From Nitrosopumilaceae archaeon (GTDB lineage Archaea; Thermoproteota; Nitrososphaeria; Nitrososphaerales; Nitrosopumilaceae), in the NCBI GenBank assembly GCA_035631875.1, contig DASQHX010000009.1, forward strand, positions 1-34,690: a stretch of 34,690 nucleotides of DNA. The letters run 5' to 3'. Each line of letters opens with the position of its first letter. The first letter of the stretch is position 1. Below are positions 1 through 7,339 of the stretch, one piece after another. A program made the position numbers and the translations under genes. The notes under the pieces were generated by a model. The model worked only from the letters and a program-made list of their open reading frames with translations, was not told the DNA's origin and ran no database searches.

Positions 1-2496
1 TAGTGATACGGTATTATCAGTAAGGGAAGTTGCCTCTACCTTGATGTCCTTTGGTGGAATGATCTTTGGTGCAGTGGTGTCAACTACATCAACTGTCTGA
101 GTTGCGTTAGAGATGTTGCCAGCTGCATCCTTTGCAGTCCATGTAATTGCAGTTTTGCCTATTGGGAATACTGATGGAGCGTTATCAGTTACAGACTCTA
201 CACCTACAGCGTCTGTCGCATTTGCCTTTCCAACAGATACTACATTATCATTTACACTGGTAGCCTCAACCGTAATGTCATTTGGTATGATCAATTTTGG
301 GGGAGTTGTATCTCTAACATCTACTGTTTGAGTGGCATTAGCAGAATTACCTGCTGCGTCCACTGCAGTCCATGTAACTGTAGTCAAACCAATACCAAAA
401 ACTTTTGGTGCATTGTTTGTTGTAGTAATTTGTTCTAGATCAGTTACTGTTGGTGTACCTAATGGAATGGTGTTATTGTTAAGTGATGTAGCTTCAAATG
501 TAATGTCCTTTGGTGGAGTGATCTTTGGTGCAGTGGTGTCAACTACATCAACTGTCTGAGTTGCGTTAGAGATGTTGCCAGCTGCATCCTTTGCAGTCCA
601 CAATACCAAAGTCTTGCCAAGTGGGAAAGATTTTGGGGCGTTGTTAGTGATAGATTGTATTATGCCATTATCTGTTACAGTAGCATTGCCCAAGGGTGCT
701 TGATTATCTGTTATCGATGTAGCTTCAAATACAACATTTGATGGAGGTGTTAATTTTGGAGGAGTGGTATCAACTATTTTTACTGTCTGAGTAGCAGTAG
801 CACCATTACCTGCAGCATCCTGTGCAGTCCACGTAACTGTAGTTGTACCTAACGGAAATGTCTTTGGTGCATTATTGGTTAAAGATTGTATTATGCCATT
901 ATCTGTTACAGTAGCATTGCCTAAATCGACCACATTGTTTGTAGCACTAGTTGCTTCCATTGTAATGTCAGATGGGGCATGAATTGTTGGCGGAGTAGTA
1001 TCCTGAACTATAACAATTTGTTTTGCTGTGGCAGCATTTCCTGAAGCATCTTTGGCAGTCCAGGTTACAATTGTCTGTCCTAGTGGAAAGTATGTAGGCG
1101 CATCATTTCCAACTGACATGACCCCAACTGCATCATATGCTGATGGCAATCCAAGATCAATGGAATTATGATCTGGACTTTTTGCTTCTACAGTCACATT
1201 TGGAGGTGCTGTTAATGTAGGTGCAGTTGTATCAATTACTGTAATTTTTTGTACTGCCTTTGAGATATTTCCTCCCGAATCAGTTGCAGTCCAAGTTACC
1301 ATGGTTGTGCCGAGCGGAAACTTTGCTGGCGCATCATTTGTAATTGTGACTGAGGTATCATCTGTCGCCGTTGCCTGACCAATTGAAACAGGAGTCAACA
1401 TGCCAGATGCCTGAACTACCATGTCTGACGGTGCAGTGATTGTTGGAGGAGTCTTATCATTAGAATTAAGTATTTTTGGAATGTTTTGCTGTGTTTGGTT
1501 AACAGAATTTTGTGATTGTTGATTTTGATTAACAGTTGGAGTCTCGTTTTGTGTCATTGGAGAAGATAAAGAACCAAACTTTTGGATTCTGTTGTTGCTA
1601 CTGTCTACCACATAGACATTTCCATTAGAATCAACTGTTACATCTCGTGGATTGTCAAAAAAGTCAGGTCCAGTTCCCTGACTTCCCCATGATGTGAGCA
1701 GATTTCCATCCTTATTAATTTCAACGATTTGATTATCGCCAGTATCTGTGACATAAATATTTCCAGATGAATCAACACTTAATCCAAGTGGTGTTTTAAA
1801 GTTTGAACCAGATGATGCAGCAAAAGTTTTCAAGAAAACACCATCTTGTGTGAATTTTTCAATTCTATTATTTCCAGAATCAGCCACATAGATACTACCC
1901 TGTGAATCCGCAGTTATTCCACGTGGAGAAAGAAATTGACCATCGCTAAGACCACTTTGTCCAATAGAGGTTATGAATTTACCATCAGATGAAAATTTAT
2001 CTATTCTGCTATTTCCAGTATCAGCAACATAAACATCACCACTTGGGTCTGTTGTAATTCCTTGTGGCAATAAAAATTGTCCATTGTCACTGCCTTTGCT
2101 TCCCCATTGTGTTATGAATTTACCTGACGTATCAAATTTCTGAATTGTATTTAGTTCATTATCAACAACATAAACAAAAGTTCCATGGACTGCAATTCCA
2201 GTTGGAGCTTGAAACTGTCCATTTCCATTTCCTTTAGTTCCCCATGTATCTAAATAATTTCCATTAAAATCAAACTTTTCAACTCGTCTGTTACCCAAGT
2301 CTGTAACATAGACATTACCAGCCGAATCCATGGATATTCCCTGTGGAAAAGCAAACTGTCCTAGCTTTCCAAGTCCATATGAACCCCATTGGGTTGCATA
2401 TTGAGGTGCAGTACTTGCACTAGAAGACGGAATAAAGAATGTACTAGCAAGCACTATAGCTATAATCCCTATTAGTAAGAAGGGGAATGTTTTCAA
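1..2496 (-). CDS. Secreted NHL-repeat / HYR-repeat surface protein (C-terminus beyond window)
   Basis: Translation from a TTG at 2496 gives 832 codons with no stop, running off the left edge. Residues 1-27 form a signal peptide or anchor (MKTFPFLL, a hydrophobic run, then SSSAS). Residues about 28-312 are six NHL repeats with recurring GNVYVTD and NRIEKF signatures, a beta-propeller typical of extracellular proteins. A Gln/Asn-rich linker (about 313-347) leads to at least six HYR-like immunoglobulin-fold repeats of about 77 residues, each with DTTPP, VTWTA and DAAGN signatures. The TTG is chosen because a signal peptide follows directly, a TATA-like stretch (2508-2521) lies upstream, and the nearby ATG at 2503 is out of frame. 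It probably acts as an adhesive or surface-layer-associated protein; ligand and exact role are unknown. Confidence 0.9.
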   Translation of the reverse strand, partial: MKTFPFLLIGIIAIVLASTFFIPSSSASTAPQYATQWGSYGLGKLGQFAFPQGISMDSAGNVYVTDLGNRRVEKFDFNGNYLDTWGTKGNGNGQFQAPTGIAVHGTFVYVVDNELNTIQKFDTSGKFITQWGSKGSDNGQFLLPQGITTDPSGDVYVADTGNSRIDKFSSDGKFITSIGQSGLSDGQFLSPRGITADSQGSIYVADSGNNRIEKFTQDGVFLKTFAASSGSNFKTPLGLSVDSSGNIYVTDTGDNQIVEINKDGNLLTSWGSQGTGPDFFDNPRDVTVDSNGNVYVVDSSNNRIQKFGSLSSPMTQNETPTVNQNQQSQNSVNQTQQNIPKILNSNDKTPPTITAPSDMVVQASGMLTPVSIGQATATDDTSVTITNDAPAKFPLGTTMVTWTATDSGGNISKAVQKITVIDTTAPTLTAPPNVTVEAKSPDHNSIDLGLPSAYDAVGVMSVGNDAPTYFPLGQTIVTWTAKDASGNAATAKQIVIVQDTTPPTIHAPSDITMEATSATNNVVDLGNATVTDNGIIQSLTNNAPKTFPLGTTTVTWTAQDAAGNGATATQTVKIVDTTPPKLTPPSNVVFEATSITDNQAPLGNATVTDNGIIQSITNNAPKSFPLGKTLVLWTAKDAAGNISNATQTVDVVDTTAPKITPPKDITFEATSLNNNTIPLGTPTVTDLEQITTTNNAPKVFGIGLTTVTWTAVDAAGNSANATQTVDVRDTTPPKLIIPNDITVEATSVNDNVVSVGKANATDAVGVESVTDNAPSVFPIGKTAITWTAKDAAGNISNATQTVDVVDTTAPKIIPPKDIKVEATSLTDNTVSL
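44..141. repeat. 98-bp near-identical direct repeat, copy A
   Basis: This 98-base segment matches 503-600 with a single mismatch (near position 59) at an offset of 459 bases, which is two HYR units. Unit-to-unit similarity outside the segment is far lower, so this looks like recent duplication or gene conversion within the gene. Confidence 0.9.
503..600. repeat. 98-bp near-identical direct repeat, copy B
   Basis: Partner of 44-141, with one mismatch over 98 bases. Both copies encode the junction between two HYR units (end of one unit, the D-T-T-A-P-K linker, start of the next). Confidence 0.9.
652..690. repeat. 39-bp exact direct repeat, copy A (copy B at 883-921)
   Basis: 39 bases identical to 883-921 at an offset of 231 bases, one HYR unit. 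It encodes the ATVTDNGIIQS segment in two adjacent units. Confidence 0.88.
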
Positions 2497-2634
2497 CTGG
2501 CATAAATTGTAAAATACCAAAAAGATCTCCAAAGTTAGGAATTATTGCAGTTTTTGTCAATTAAGGTCAATTAGAAGTGCTTGTAGACTCTCTCGTGAAG
2601 CATATCTTGATCTGTCTTACAAAGTGAATGTCTT

Positions 2635-3405
2635 CTAATCAACTAGGCGCTTTAATCCAAGTGATGCAAGTACAATCATCACAGCAGTAGAAATTACTAG
2701 CGCAAATAAATCAACTGCCAAATTAGAGTAGTTGCCTGTCAGAAGCATTGCTCGCAGAGCATCAACTACATAGGTTAGAGGGTTTCCCAAGGAAATGACT
2801 TGCAACCACTTTGGCATCAGAGCTATTGGATAGATGGCACTACTTGCAAAGAACAATGGCATTGTAATGGCTTGACCTATACCCATCATTCTTTCACGTG
2901 TTTTCAAGAATGATGCTAGTGCCATGGAGAGGCTTGTAAAGCACATAGCAAATAATACAATGACAAAGAACGTACCTGCAATGTCCAAAGGATCAAATCT
3001 CAGATTTACACCAAGTAAGAGTGCAAGTCCAAATATCATTATGGCCTGAAAGATTCCACGAAATCCTGCGGCAAGTGCTTTACCAATTATGATAGACGAT
3101 CTTGGAGATGGGGTTGAAAGCAACTTGGTCAAGAGCCCGACATCTTTTTCCCAAACTATTGTGATGCCATAAAATATTGCAATAAATTGAACAGATTGGG
3201 CAAGTATTCCAGGTGTTATGAATTCAAGATACGGTATTCCAGTTGGTGCAAATCCCCTTATCCCATTGAAGACTTCACCAAATACTAATAACCACAATGC
3301 TGGTTGGATAATTCTTGTCCATAATTCAGATGAATCGTGACGTATCTTACGTACCTCTATCTCAGCAACAGTAAGAATACTGCTTGCAAACTTTTTTGGA
3401 GTCAT
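2635..3405 (-). CDS. ABC-2 type transporter permease
   Basis: This 256-aa integral membrane protein has about six hydrophobic segments and the layout of ABC-2 (DrrB-like) export permeases. The N-terminus (to about 30) is cytoplasmic, the conserved loop around WEKDVGLLTKLLSTP precedes a helix, and FLKTRERMMGIGQ is the family's mid-protein loop. The length is normal for a half-transporter that dimerises with two ATPase subunits. Its start overlaps the stop of the ATPase gene by 4 bases, so the two are translationally coupled. It is inferred to export a lipid, glycan or toxic compound; the substrate cannot be read from the sequence. Confidence 0.9.
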   Translation of the reverse strand: MTPKKFASSILTVAEIEVRKIRHDSSELWTRIIQPALWLLVFGEVFNGIRGFAPTGIPYLEFITPGILAQSVQFIAIFYGITIVWEKDVGLLTKLLSTPSPRSSIIIGKALAAGFRGIFQAIMIFGLALLLGVNLRFDPLDIAGTFFVIVLFAMCFTSLSMALASFLKTRERMMGIGQAITMPLFFASSAIYPIALMPKWLQVISLGNPLTYVVDALRAMLLTGNYSNLAVDLFALVISTAVMIVLASLGLKRLVD

Positions 3406-4448
3406 CCTGCACGTCTCCTATAGGTCCGCCGTACCAAGCGAGCATCCCTGTTTGATTCAGTATTTTCTGCTTCGAATTTTGTCTTTGCATATTTTATAAA
3501 AACATCATCTAGAGTTATTTTATTGAGGGAAACTGAATCAACGTGTAATCCTGCATTTCTAAAAGACTCTAGAATCCTTGGAATTGCATGTTCCCCGTTT
3601 CTTGTCAAAATTTTTACTATCTTGCTATCATTGCTAGCTATCATACCAAGTTCAGGTGGTAATGGAGGTAAGATTTGTTCAGATGAAGGCATTGATTGTA
3701 GAGTTATAGTGAGTGTTTCTTTTCCAACAGATTCCTTTAGCTCCATAGGTGATCCTATGACTGCAATTTTTCCAGAACTCATTACAGCAATTCTATCACA
3801 TAGTTCGTCAGCCTCTGACATGTCATGTGTCGTGATAAGAATAGTAGTACCAAAGTCTTCATTTAATTGCCTTAGATATTTCCACATCTGCATCTTTGAA
3901 GATGGATCAAGTCCAATACTTGGTTCGTCTAATATGAGCATCTTTGGTTGATTTACAAGTGCTTGTGCAACCTCTAATCTTCTCATCATACCTCCAGAAA
4001 ATCTCTTTACTAGATCATCTGTTCTATCTTCTAGTCCCATGTATTTTAGTGCAAATCTTATCCTCTTGTCCCTCTCGTTTTTTGGAACATAGAAAAGTTT
4101 GGCAAAGATGAGCAAATTCTCATAAGCTGTCAGGTCTGCATCAACTGAGATTGATTGTGGAATGTAACCTATCATCTGCCTAACTTTTTCTGATGAGTTT
4201 GAGGCATTTGATCCAAATACCATAATGGATCCAGAAGTTGGCGTAGTGAGATTGGTAACCATTCTAATCGTGGTTGTCTTACCAGCTCCGTTAGGTCCAA
4301 GCAAACCAAAGATTTCTCCTTCTTGTACCACAAAGCTAATGCCGTTTACGGCTTTAGTGCGTTTGTTAAAGACCTTAGTTAGATCACCTATCTCTATTGC
4401 ATACAATCTAATTCTATGGTTGGAATTGATAAAATAATGGTATCGCAT
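3402..4448 (-). CDS. ABC transporter ATP-binding protein (DrrA-like)
   Basis: The 348-aa ATPase subunit of an ABC-2 exporter shows Walker A GPNGAGKT at residues 51-58, the Q-loop Gln in GYIPQS at about 98, signature FSGGMMRR at about 150-157, Walker B LILDEP at 171-176 and the switch His in TTHDMSEADE. About 100 residues beyond the nucleotide-binding domain match the C-terminal extension of the drug-exporter (DrrA/CcmA) subfamily. It is the first gene of a two-gene operon with the permease. The ATG at 4448 has a TTAATAAA box about 38 bases upstream. A TTG at 4406, just before YAIEIGDL, is an alternative start that better matches family N-termini. Confidence 0.92.
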   Translation of the reverse strand: MRYHYFINSNHRIRLYAIEIGDLTKVFNKRTKAVNGISFVVQEGEIFGLLGPNGAGKTTTIRMVTNLTTPTSGSIMVFGSNASNSSEKVRQMIGYIPQSISVDADLTAYENLLIFAKLFYVPKNERDKRIRFALKYMGLEDRTDDLVKRFSGGMMRRLEVAQALVNQPKMLILDEPSIGLDPSSKMQMWKYLRQLNEDFGTTILITTHDMSEADELCDRIAVMSSGKIAVIGSPMELKESVGKETLTITLQSMPSSEQILPPLPPELGMIASNDSKIVKILTRNGEHAIPRILESFRNAGLHVDSVSLNKITLDDVFIKYAKTKFEAENTESNRDARLVRRTYRRRAG

Positions 4449-4558
4449 GTTTCCAAATTTTTATTTTGAACCTGCAAAAGGGTTTATTAACAATTAGTAA
4501 AAATGGTTATCCCTTTACGCTTGAAAACACGCTGTTGTGGTAAAACTTTAAGATCTTA

Positions 4559-4600
4559 GAATTATGTATTCGCATAATAATTATATCTTGAATTATGTAT
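4559..4600. repeat. Pair of 11-bp direct repeats in a gene-free stretch
   Basis: GAATTATGTAT occurs at 4559-4569 and again at 4590-4600 in the 185-base gap between the ABC ATPase promoter and the 3' end of the PRC-barrel gene. The gap is otherwise AT-rich without coding signal. A regulator site or chance repetition are both possible. Confidence 0.4.
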
Positions 4601-4633
4601 CACACTATTTGCAAATGCTAAACAAGATGATAA

Positions 4634-5083
4634 TTAATGAGATTTCTTGTATTCGTCTTTTGCTAGTTTAAGAATGACTTTTTCTCCGATTCCCCATATT
4701 TCAGATTTTGAAAAAACTCTTGTTCTTGTCAATCCTTCAGAGACCTCGATTGATTCAATTTCTTTGGTATCTTGGTTTTTATTTATTTTTTTTATTTTAC
4801 CTATTTTGTGACCGTCAATATCAACTACAGATGTATCCTTCCTTAACGGTGCTGTTCCAAGTAAAACTGACTCGTTTGTAAATCTGTCAATATGACCACG
4901 TGGTAAAAAATAATCCTTGTGGAATCCCTCATGGACTGTAATTCCAGTTACCTGTAATGTATCGCAGTCAATTTGTACGTGCTTTACCTTTCCATATCCA
5001 ATTCCTTCTCTATCAATTACTTTTCTTCCTCTAAATTCATCTGCGTTTAGCTTGTTTTCACTATTTTGTAATTCGGTGGTCAT
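4634..5083 (-). CDS. Tandem PRC-barrel domain protein
   Basis: The 149-aa protein starts at the ATG MTTELQNS. An in-frame TTG four codons upstream is possible, but the AT-rich box at about 5101-5114 sits the right distance from 5083 for a leaderless mRNA. Two PRC-barrel-like units are visible, one from LNADEFRGRKVID to about residue 75 and one from VVDIDGHKIGKI to ILKLAKDE. PRC-barrels are small beta-barrels found in photosynthetic reaction-centre H subunits, RimM and the archaeal division protein CdvA. This protein has no CdvA coiled coil, so it is better called a general PRC-barrel protein of unknown partner. It stands alone, divergent from the gene at 5171. Confidence 0.8.
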   Translation of the reverse strand: MTTELQNSENKLNADEFRGRKVIDREGIGYGKVKHVQIDCDTLQVTGITVHEGFHKDYFLPRGHIDRFTNESVLLGTAPLRKDTSVVDIDGHKIGKIKKINKNQDTKEIESIEVSEGLTRTRVFSKSEIWGIGEKVILKLAKDEYKKSH

Positions 5084-5170
5084 GCCTAAGATCAATTATT
5101 TTTATTTATTGAATCAAGTATCAGAGTTTTCAATCCAAGTGGTTAAATTCTTTAGAACAAAACAAATCCC

Positions 5171-5494
5171 ATGAAGCCGCGAGAAGTAACATTCAAGGCA
5201 ATATTAGTCACAACAGGAAGAAAGACAGGTAAGGAACACGCTGTGGAACTAAAAACTGTCTTTTATGATAACAAATTCTATTTTTCAAGGAGAAATTCTC
5301 AAAGTGATTGGTTAAAAAACTCACTTGCCAATCCTCAAGTAAAAATACAATATAATGGTGTCATATTTTCTGGAATTGCATCATTAATAACTGATGAAAA
5401 CTTGGCAAAAAAAATCTCACAATTAAAATATTCAGATAAAAAAGCAGAGGAATCAAGAGTTGTTTTAGAGGTTACGTTACATGAACAATTGTAG
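5171..5494 (+). CDS. Deazaflavin (F420)-dependent nitroreductase-family protein
   Basis: The 107-aa split-barrel protein has the N-terminal signature ILVTTGRKTGKEHAVEL, typical of the DDN / nitroreductase-family deazaflavin-dependent proteins, where T-x-G-R-K-S/T-G-K lies near the F420 phosphate. Thaumarchaeota make F420, so F420 is the likely cofactor; the physiological substrate is unknown. It is slightly shorter than typical family members. A TTAAATTCTTTA box at about 5142-5153 supports leaderless initiation at the ATG at 5171. The 3' end overlaps the convergent gene 5472-6116 by 23 bases. Confidence 0.75.
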   Translation: MKPREVTFKAILVTTGRKTGKEHAVELKTVFYDNKFYFSRRNSQSDWLKNSLANPQVKIQYNGVIFSGIASLITDENLAKKISQLKYSDKKAEESRVVLEVTLHEQL

Positions 5495-6116
5495 TTACAC
5501 CACGTCGTTCATGCTCTTGACCTTCACTCATTTCAGATATAATGACTGTAAATGAGATTATGTCACGTGGTTTGCATTCTTGAGCGTTTATCTTCAGATG
5601 CAGATCAAGTAAATCAAATTCTTGTCCTTCTGTAATAGCGGATTCATCTACTGAAACATTAGCGGTCGAGTTAATCAAGAAGCGCCTGTCCTTTTGGTGC
5701 CAACCAAGTTTAACTTTGTACCCTTCTCGACCTACTGCTTTAACATTAATGTTTATCATTCCCGATTTTGCTAACGTATAACCAGACGAATTATTTACAA
5801 AGACGCCAATTTGAAAAGGATTACCTGCCGTGCTTTCTGCCATTTTTTGTATTCCATCATTCATCACTACATCTACTCCTTTGATTGTGGTAGCTACTTT
5901 AGCAATCCATTCGTTTGTCCGTTCTACAGTAGCAAATATTCTATCACGTCTTTTTTTATCCTCTTCAGGTGGAAGTTTATAGTAATCCACCCAGGCAAGG
6001 TAATCATTACTGATATCTTTGATAAATTGAATGCATGTTACTTTGTAGTCTTCTACACTAGATGCTCTTTCTGAACCTTCATCATAAGGAAAACCTTCTT
6101 TATCTAATGGAAGCAT
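5472..6116 (-). CDS. Conserved-looking hypothetical protein, soluble
   Basis: A 214-aa product is read from the ATG at 6116 (MLPLDKEG). The frame stays open to 6164, but a TTTATTTA box about 30 bases upstream of 6116 favours the shorter, leaderless form. The N-terminal half is helical and charged (YKLPPEEDKKRRDRIF) and the C-terminal half is beta-rich (FQIGVFVNNSSGYTLAKSG), ending REGYKVKLGWHQKDRRF and a Thr/Val-rich tail. No signal peptide, membrane segment or catalytic motif is visible. I do not recognise the family. It is divergent from 6182-6688, sharing a 65-base promoter region. Confidence 0.6.
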   Translation of the reverse strand: MLPLDKEGFPYDEGSERASSVEDYKVTCIQFIKDISNDYLAWVDYYKLPPEEDKKRRDRIFATVERTNEWIAKVATTIKGVDVVMNDGIQKMAESTAGNPFQIGVFVNNSSGYTLAKSGMININVKAVGREGYKVKLGWHQKDRRFLINSTANVSVDESAITEGQEFDLLDLHLKINAQECKPRDIISFTVIISEMSEGQEHERRGVTTIVHVT

Positions 6117-6181
6117 ATTTTTTATTAAAATGCCTTGTAAATAAACCCAATAAATATATGGCAAAAATTAAATTTTAAATC
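6117..6181. promoter_or_regulatory. Divergent promoter region for two unknown genes
   Basis: In 65 bases there is a TATA-like element on each strand: TTTATTTA on the minus strand about 30 bases before the ATG at 6116, and AAATATAT on the plus strand at about 6150-6158 before the GTG at 6182. Both spacings fit leaderless transcripts, and the proximity suggests shared control. Confidence 0.5.
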
Positions 6182-6688
6182 GTGAGTTTTTCAGATATTA
6201 CGCAAGATCTTCAAAATGAATTGCGCTCAAATATGCCGCAAATAAGATTACTTTTAAAAAAATCCCCAGCACTTGCTTTTACCACAATAAATGAAATCTC
6301 AACAAAAGTGGGAAAAAAATACAATCTATTACTTTCTATAAATTTCCCAGAGCGTGGAAAGATAGAAGATTTTGAATCATATGGAACAGAGAACATAGGC
6401 ATGATAATTGATAGATTTAGAAAGACATTTCCGATTCAAAGGGAATTAATAAAATCAAAAGCATCAGAAATTTTCGGTAATGTACAAATTCAAGATGCAT
6501 ATATGTATGAAGGAAAAGAAGGTGTGAGAGTTGTTTTAGATTCTGTAAGATTAGATGTATTACCAGCATCGCTACATGTATGGGGCAAGTTTGATAGAAA
6601 GGTCATAGAATTTTGTGATTGGCTTTTGGTAAACTGTTATCAATTTAGACCAGGTGTCAGAGGCGCAGAAAGCGAAGTAAGTTCATAA
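6182..6688 (+). CDS. Hypothetical protein, 168 aa
   Basis: Begins with GTG (MSFSDITQDLQNEL), placed 24-30 bases after an AAATATAT box. The product is soluble and mixed alpha/beta: an N-terminal helical part up to about residue 45, IIDRFRKTFPIQREL in the middle, then strands around GVRVVLDSVRLDVLPASLHVWGK. The C-terminus runs past the convergent neighbour's stop, giving a 49-base antisense overlap with 6640-7314. I see no catalytic motif and do not recognise the family. An unbroken frame, good start context and coding-like composition support a real gene. Confidence 0.6.
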   Translation: MSFSDITQDLQNELRSNMPQIRLLLKKSPALAFTTINEISTKVGKKYNLLLSINFPERGKIEDFESYGTENIGMIIDRFRKTFPIQRELIKSKASEIFGNVQIQDAYMYEGKEGVRVVLDSVRLDVLPASLHVWGKFDRKVIEFCDWLLVNCYQFRPGVRGAESEVSS

Positions 6689-7314
6689 GAATATTGAAGA
6701 TTTCCAGAAAGATCATATATTTCGGCTTTTACTGGAAGAGGCAAATTGTCTACTATCCAGAGTTTGTTTTCCTTTTCACCTTCTTGATATGAAATAATGT
6801 AGGAGTCTAAAGAGCCAAACTTGAGTGAGACTTTGCTATGATCTGTCACCTTGATTTCTTCTTGCACATCATGGATGTACATATCGCCCCATACTGCATC
6901 TTTTACTAGGTACTTGTTTTCAATAGCAAGATCTCTTACTGAAAAAACTGTTGAATCCAAGATGGTAAAAAATGGTTTTGCATTATCTGGTACATCATTA
7001 AAATCATAAACTATGTTTACTGGAACTGTTTGGTTTATCTCTTCGTTTGTGTTTGGATTTATCTCAAAGAGAATCTTTTGATTTTCAGAATTTATGGAAG
7101 GTAAAAATGTTATCTTTGCAGAAAACTTTGTTGCATTTGTTGAAATATCATATTGCATTATAGGATTGTATTGAGCTCCTTTTCCTATATGCCACTGACT
7201 AGCTTCACGTGGAACAACCTCTCCATTTTGCGGTCCTGCAAAGTATGTAAACCAGAGTATTCCTATCACACTTGCAACTATAACACATATCCCAAGCAGT
7301 AGCTTGATTACCAT
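6640..7314 (-). CDS. Membrane-anchored extracellular protein with WxxGxG / NKLW-PVKA motifs
   Basis: 224 aa. Residues 3-27 are a single hydrophobic segment (signal anchor), and the rest is predicted outside the cell, rich in Asn/Thr and beta structure. Two motifs recur in the next gene upstream in its operon (7340-8575): WHIGKGAQYNPIMQY at residues 41-55 and NKLWIVDNLPLPVKAEIY at 183-200. The two proteins therefore share a domain and are probably paralogous or functional partners at the cell surface. The gene lies 25 bases downstream of its partner on the same strand. The function is unknown. The 3' end overlaps the convergent gene 6182-6688 by 49 bases. Confidence 0.68.
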   Translation of the reverse strand: MVIKLLLGICVIVASVIGILWFTYFAGPQNGEVVPREASQWHIGKGAQYNPIMQYDISTNATKFSAKITFLPSINSENQKILFEINPNTNEEINQTVPVNIVYDFNDVPDNAKPFFTILDSTVFSVRDLAIENKYLVKDAVWGDMYIHDVQEEIKVTDHSKVSLKFGSLDSYIISYQEGEKENKLWIVDNLPLPVKAEIYDLSGNLQYSYELTSLSAPLTPGLN

Positions 7315-7339
7315 TTATTATCAGCCAGTATAACGCATT

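Larger units (their letters stand above)
1..1455 (-). repeat. Tandem HYR-domain coding repeats, period about 230 bp
   Basis: The codons for the D-T-T-x-P-P/K inter-repeat motif recur near 69-82, 299-312, 528-541, 758, 989, 1221 and 1446, a regular spacing of about 230 bases (76-77 codons). This gives six complete units and one cut by the window edge. The units differ at the DNA level except in two patches of near identity (44-141 with 503-600, and 652-690 with 883-921), which suggests recent exchange between units. Confidence 0.88.

Noticed and set aside
113-559. Two open plus-strand frames within the HYR region
   Set aside because: They are antisense to the long minus-strand HYR array, which reads as perfect repeated domains; the plus-strand products only mirror its periodicity.
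1-1455. Regularly spaced repeats as a possible CRISPR array
   Set aside because: The period is about 230 bases, the repeats are diverged and protein-coding, and no cas gene is near.
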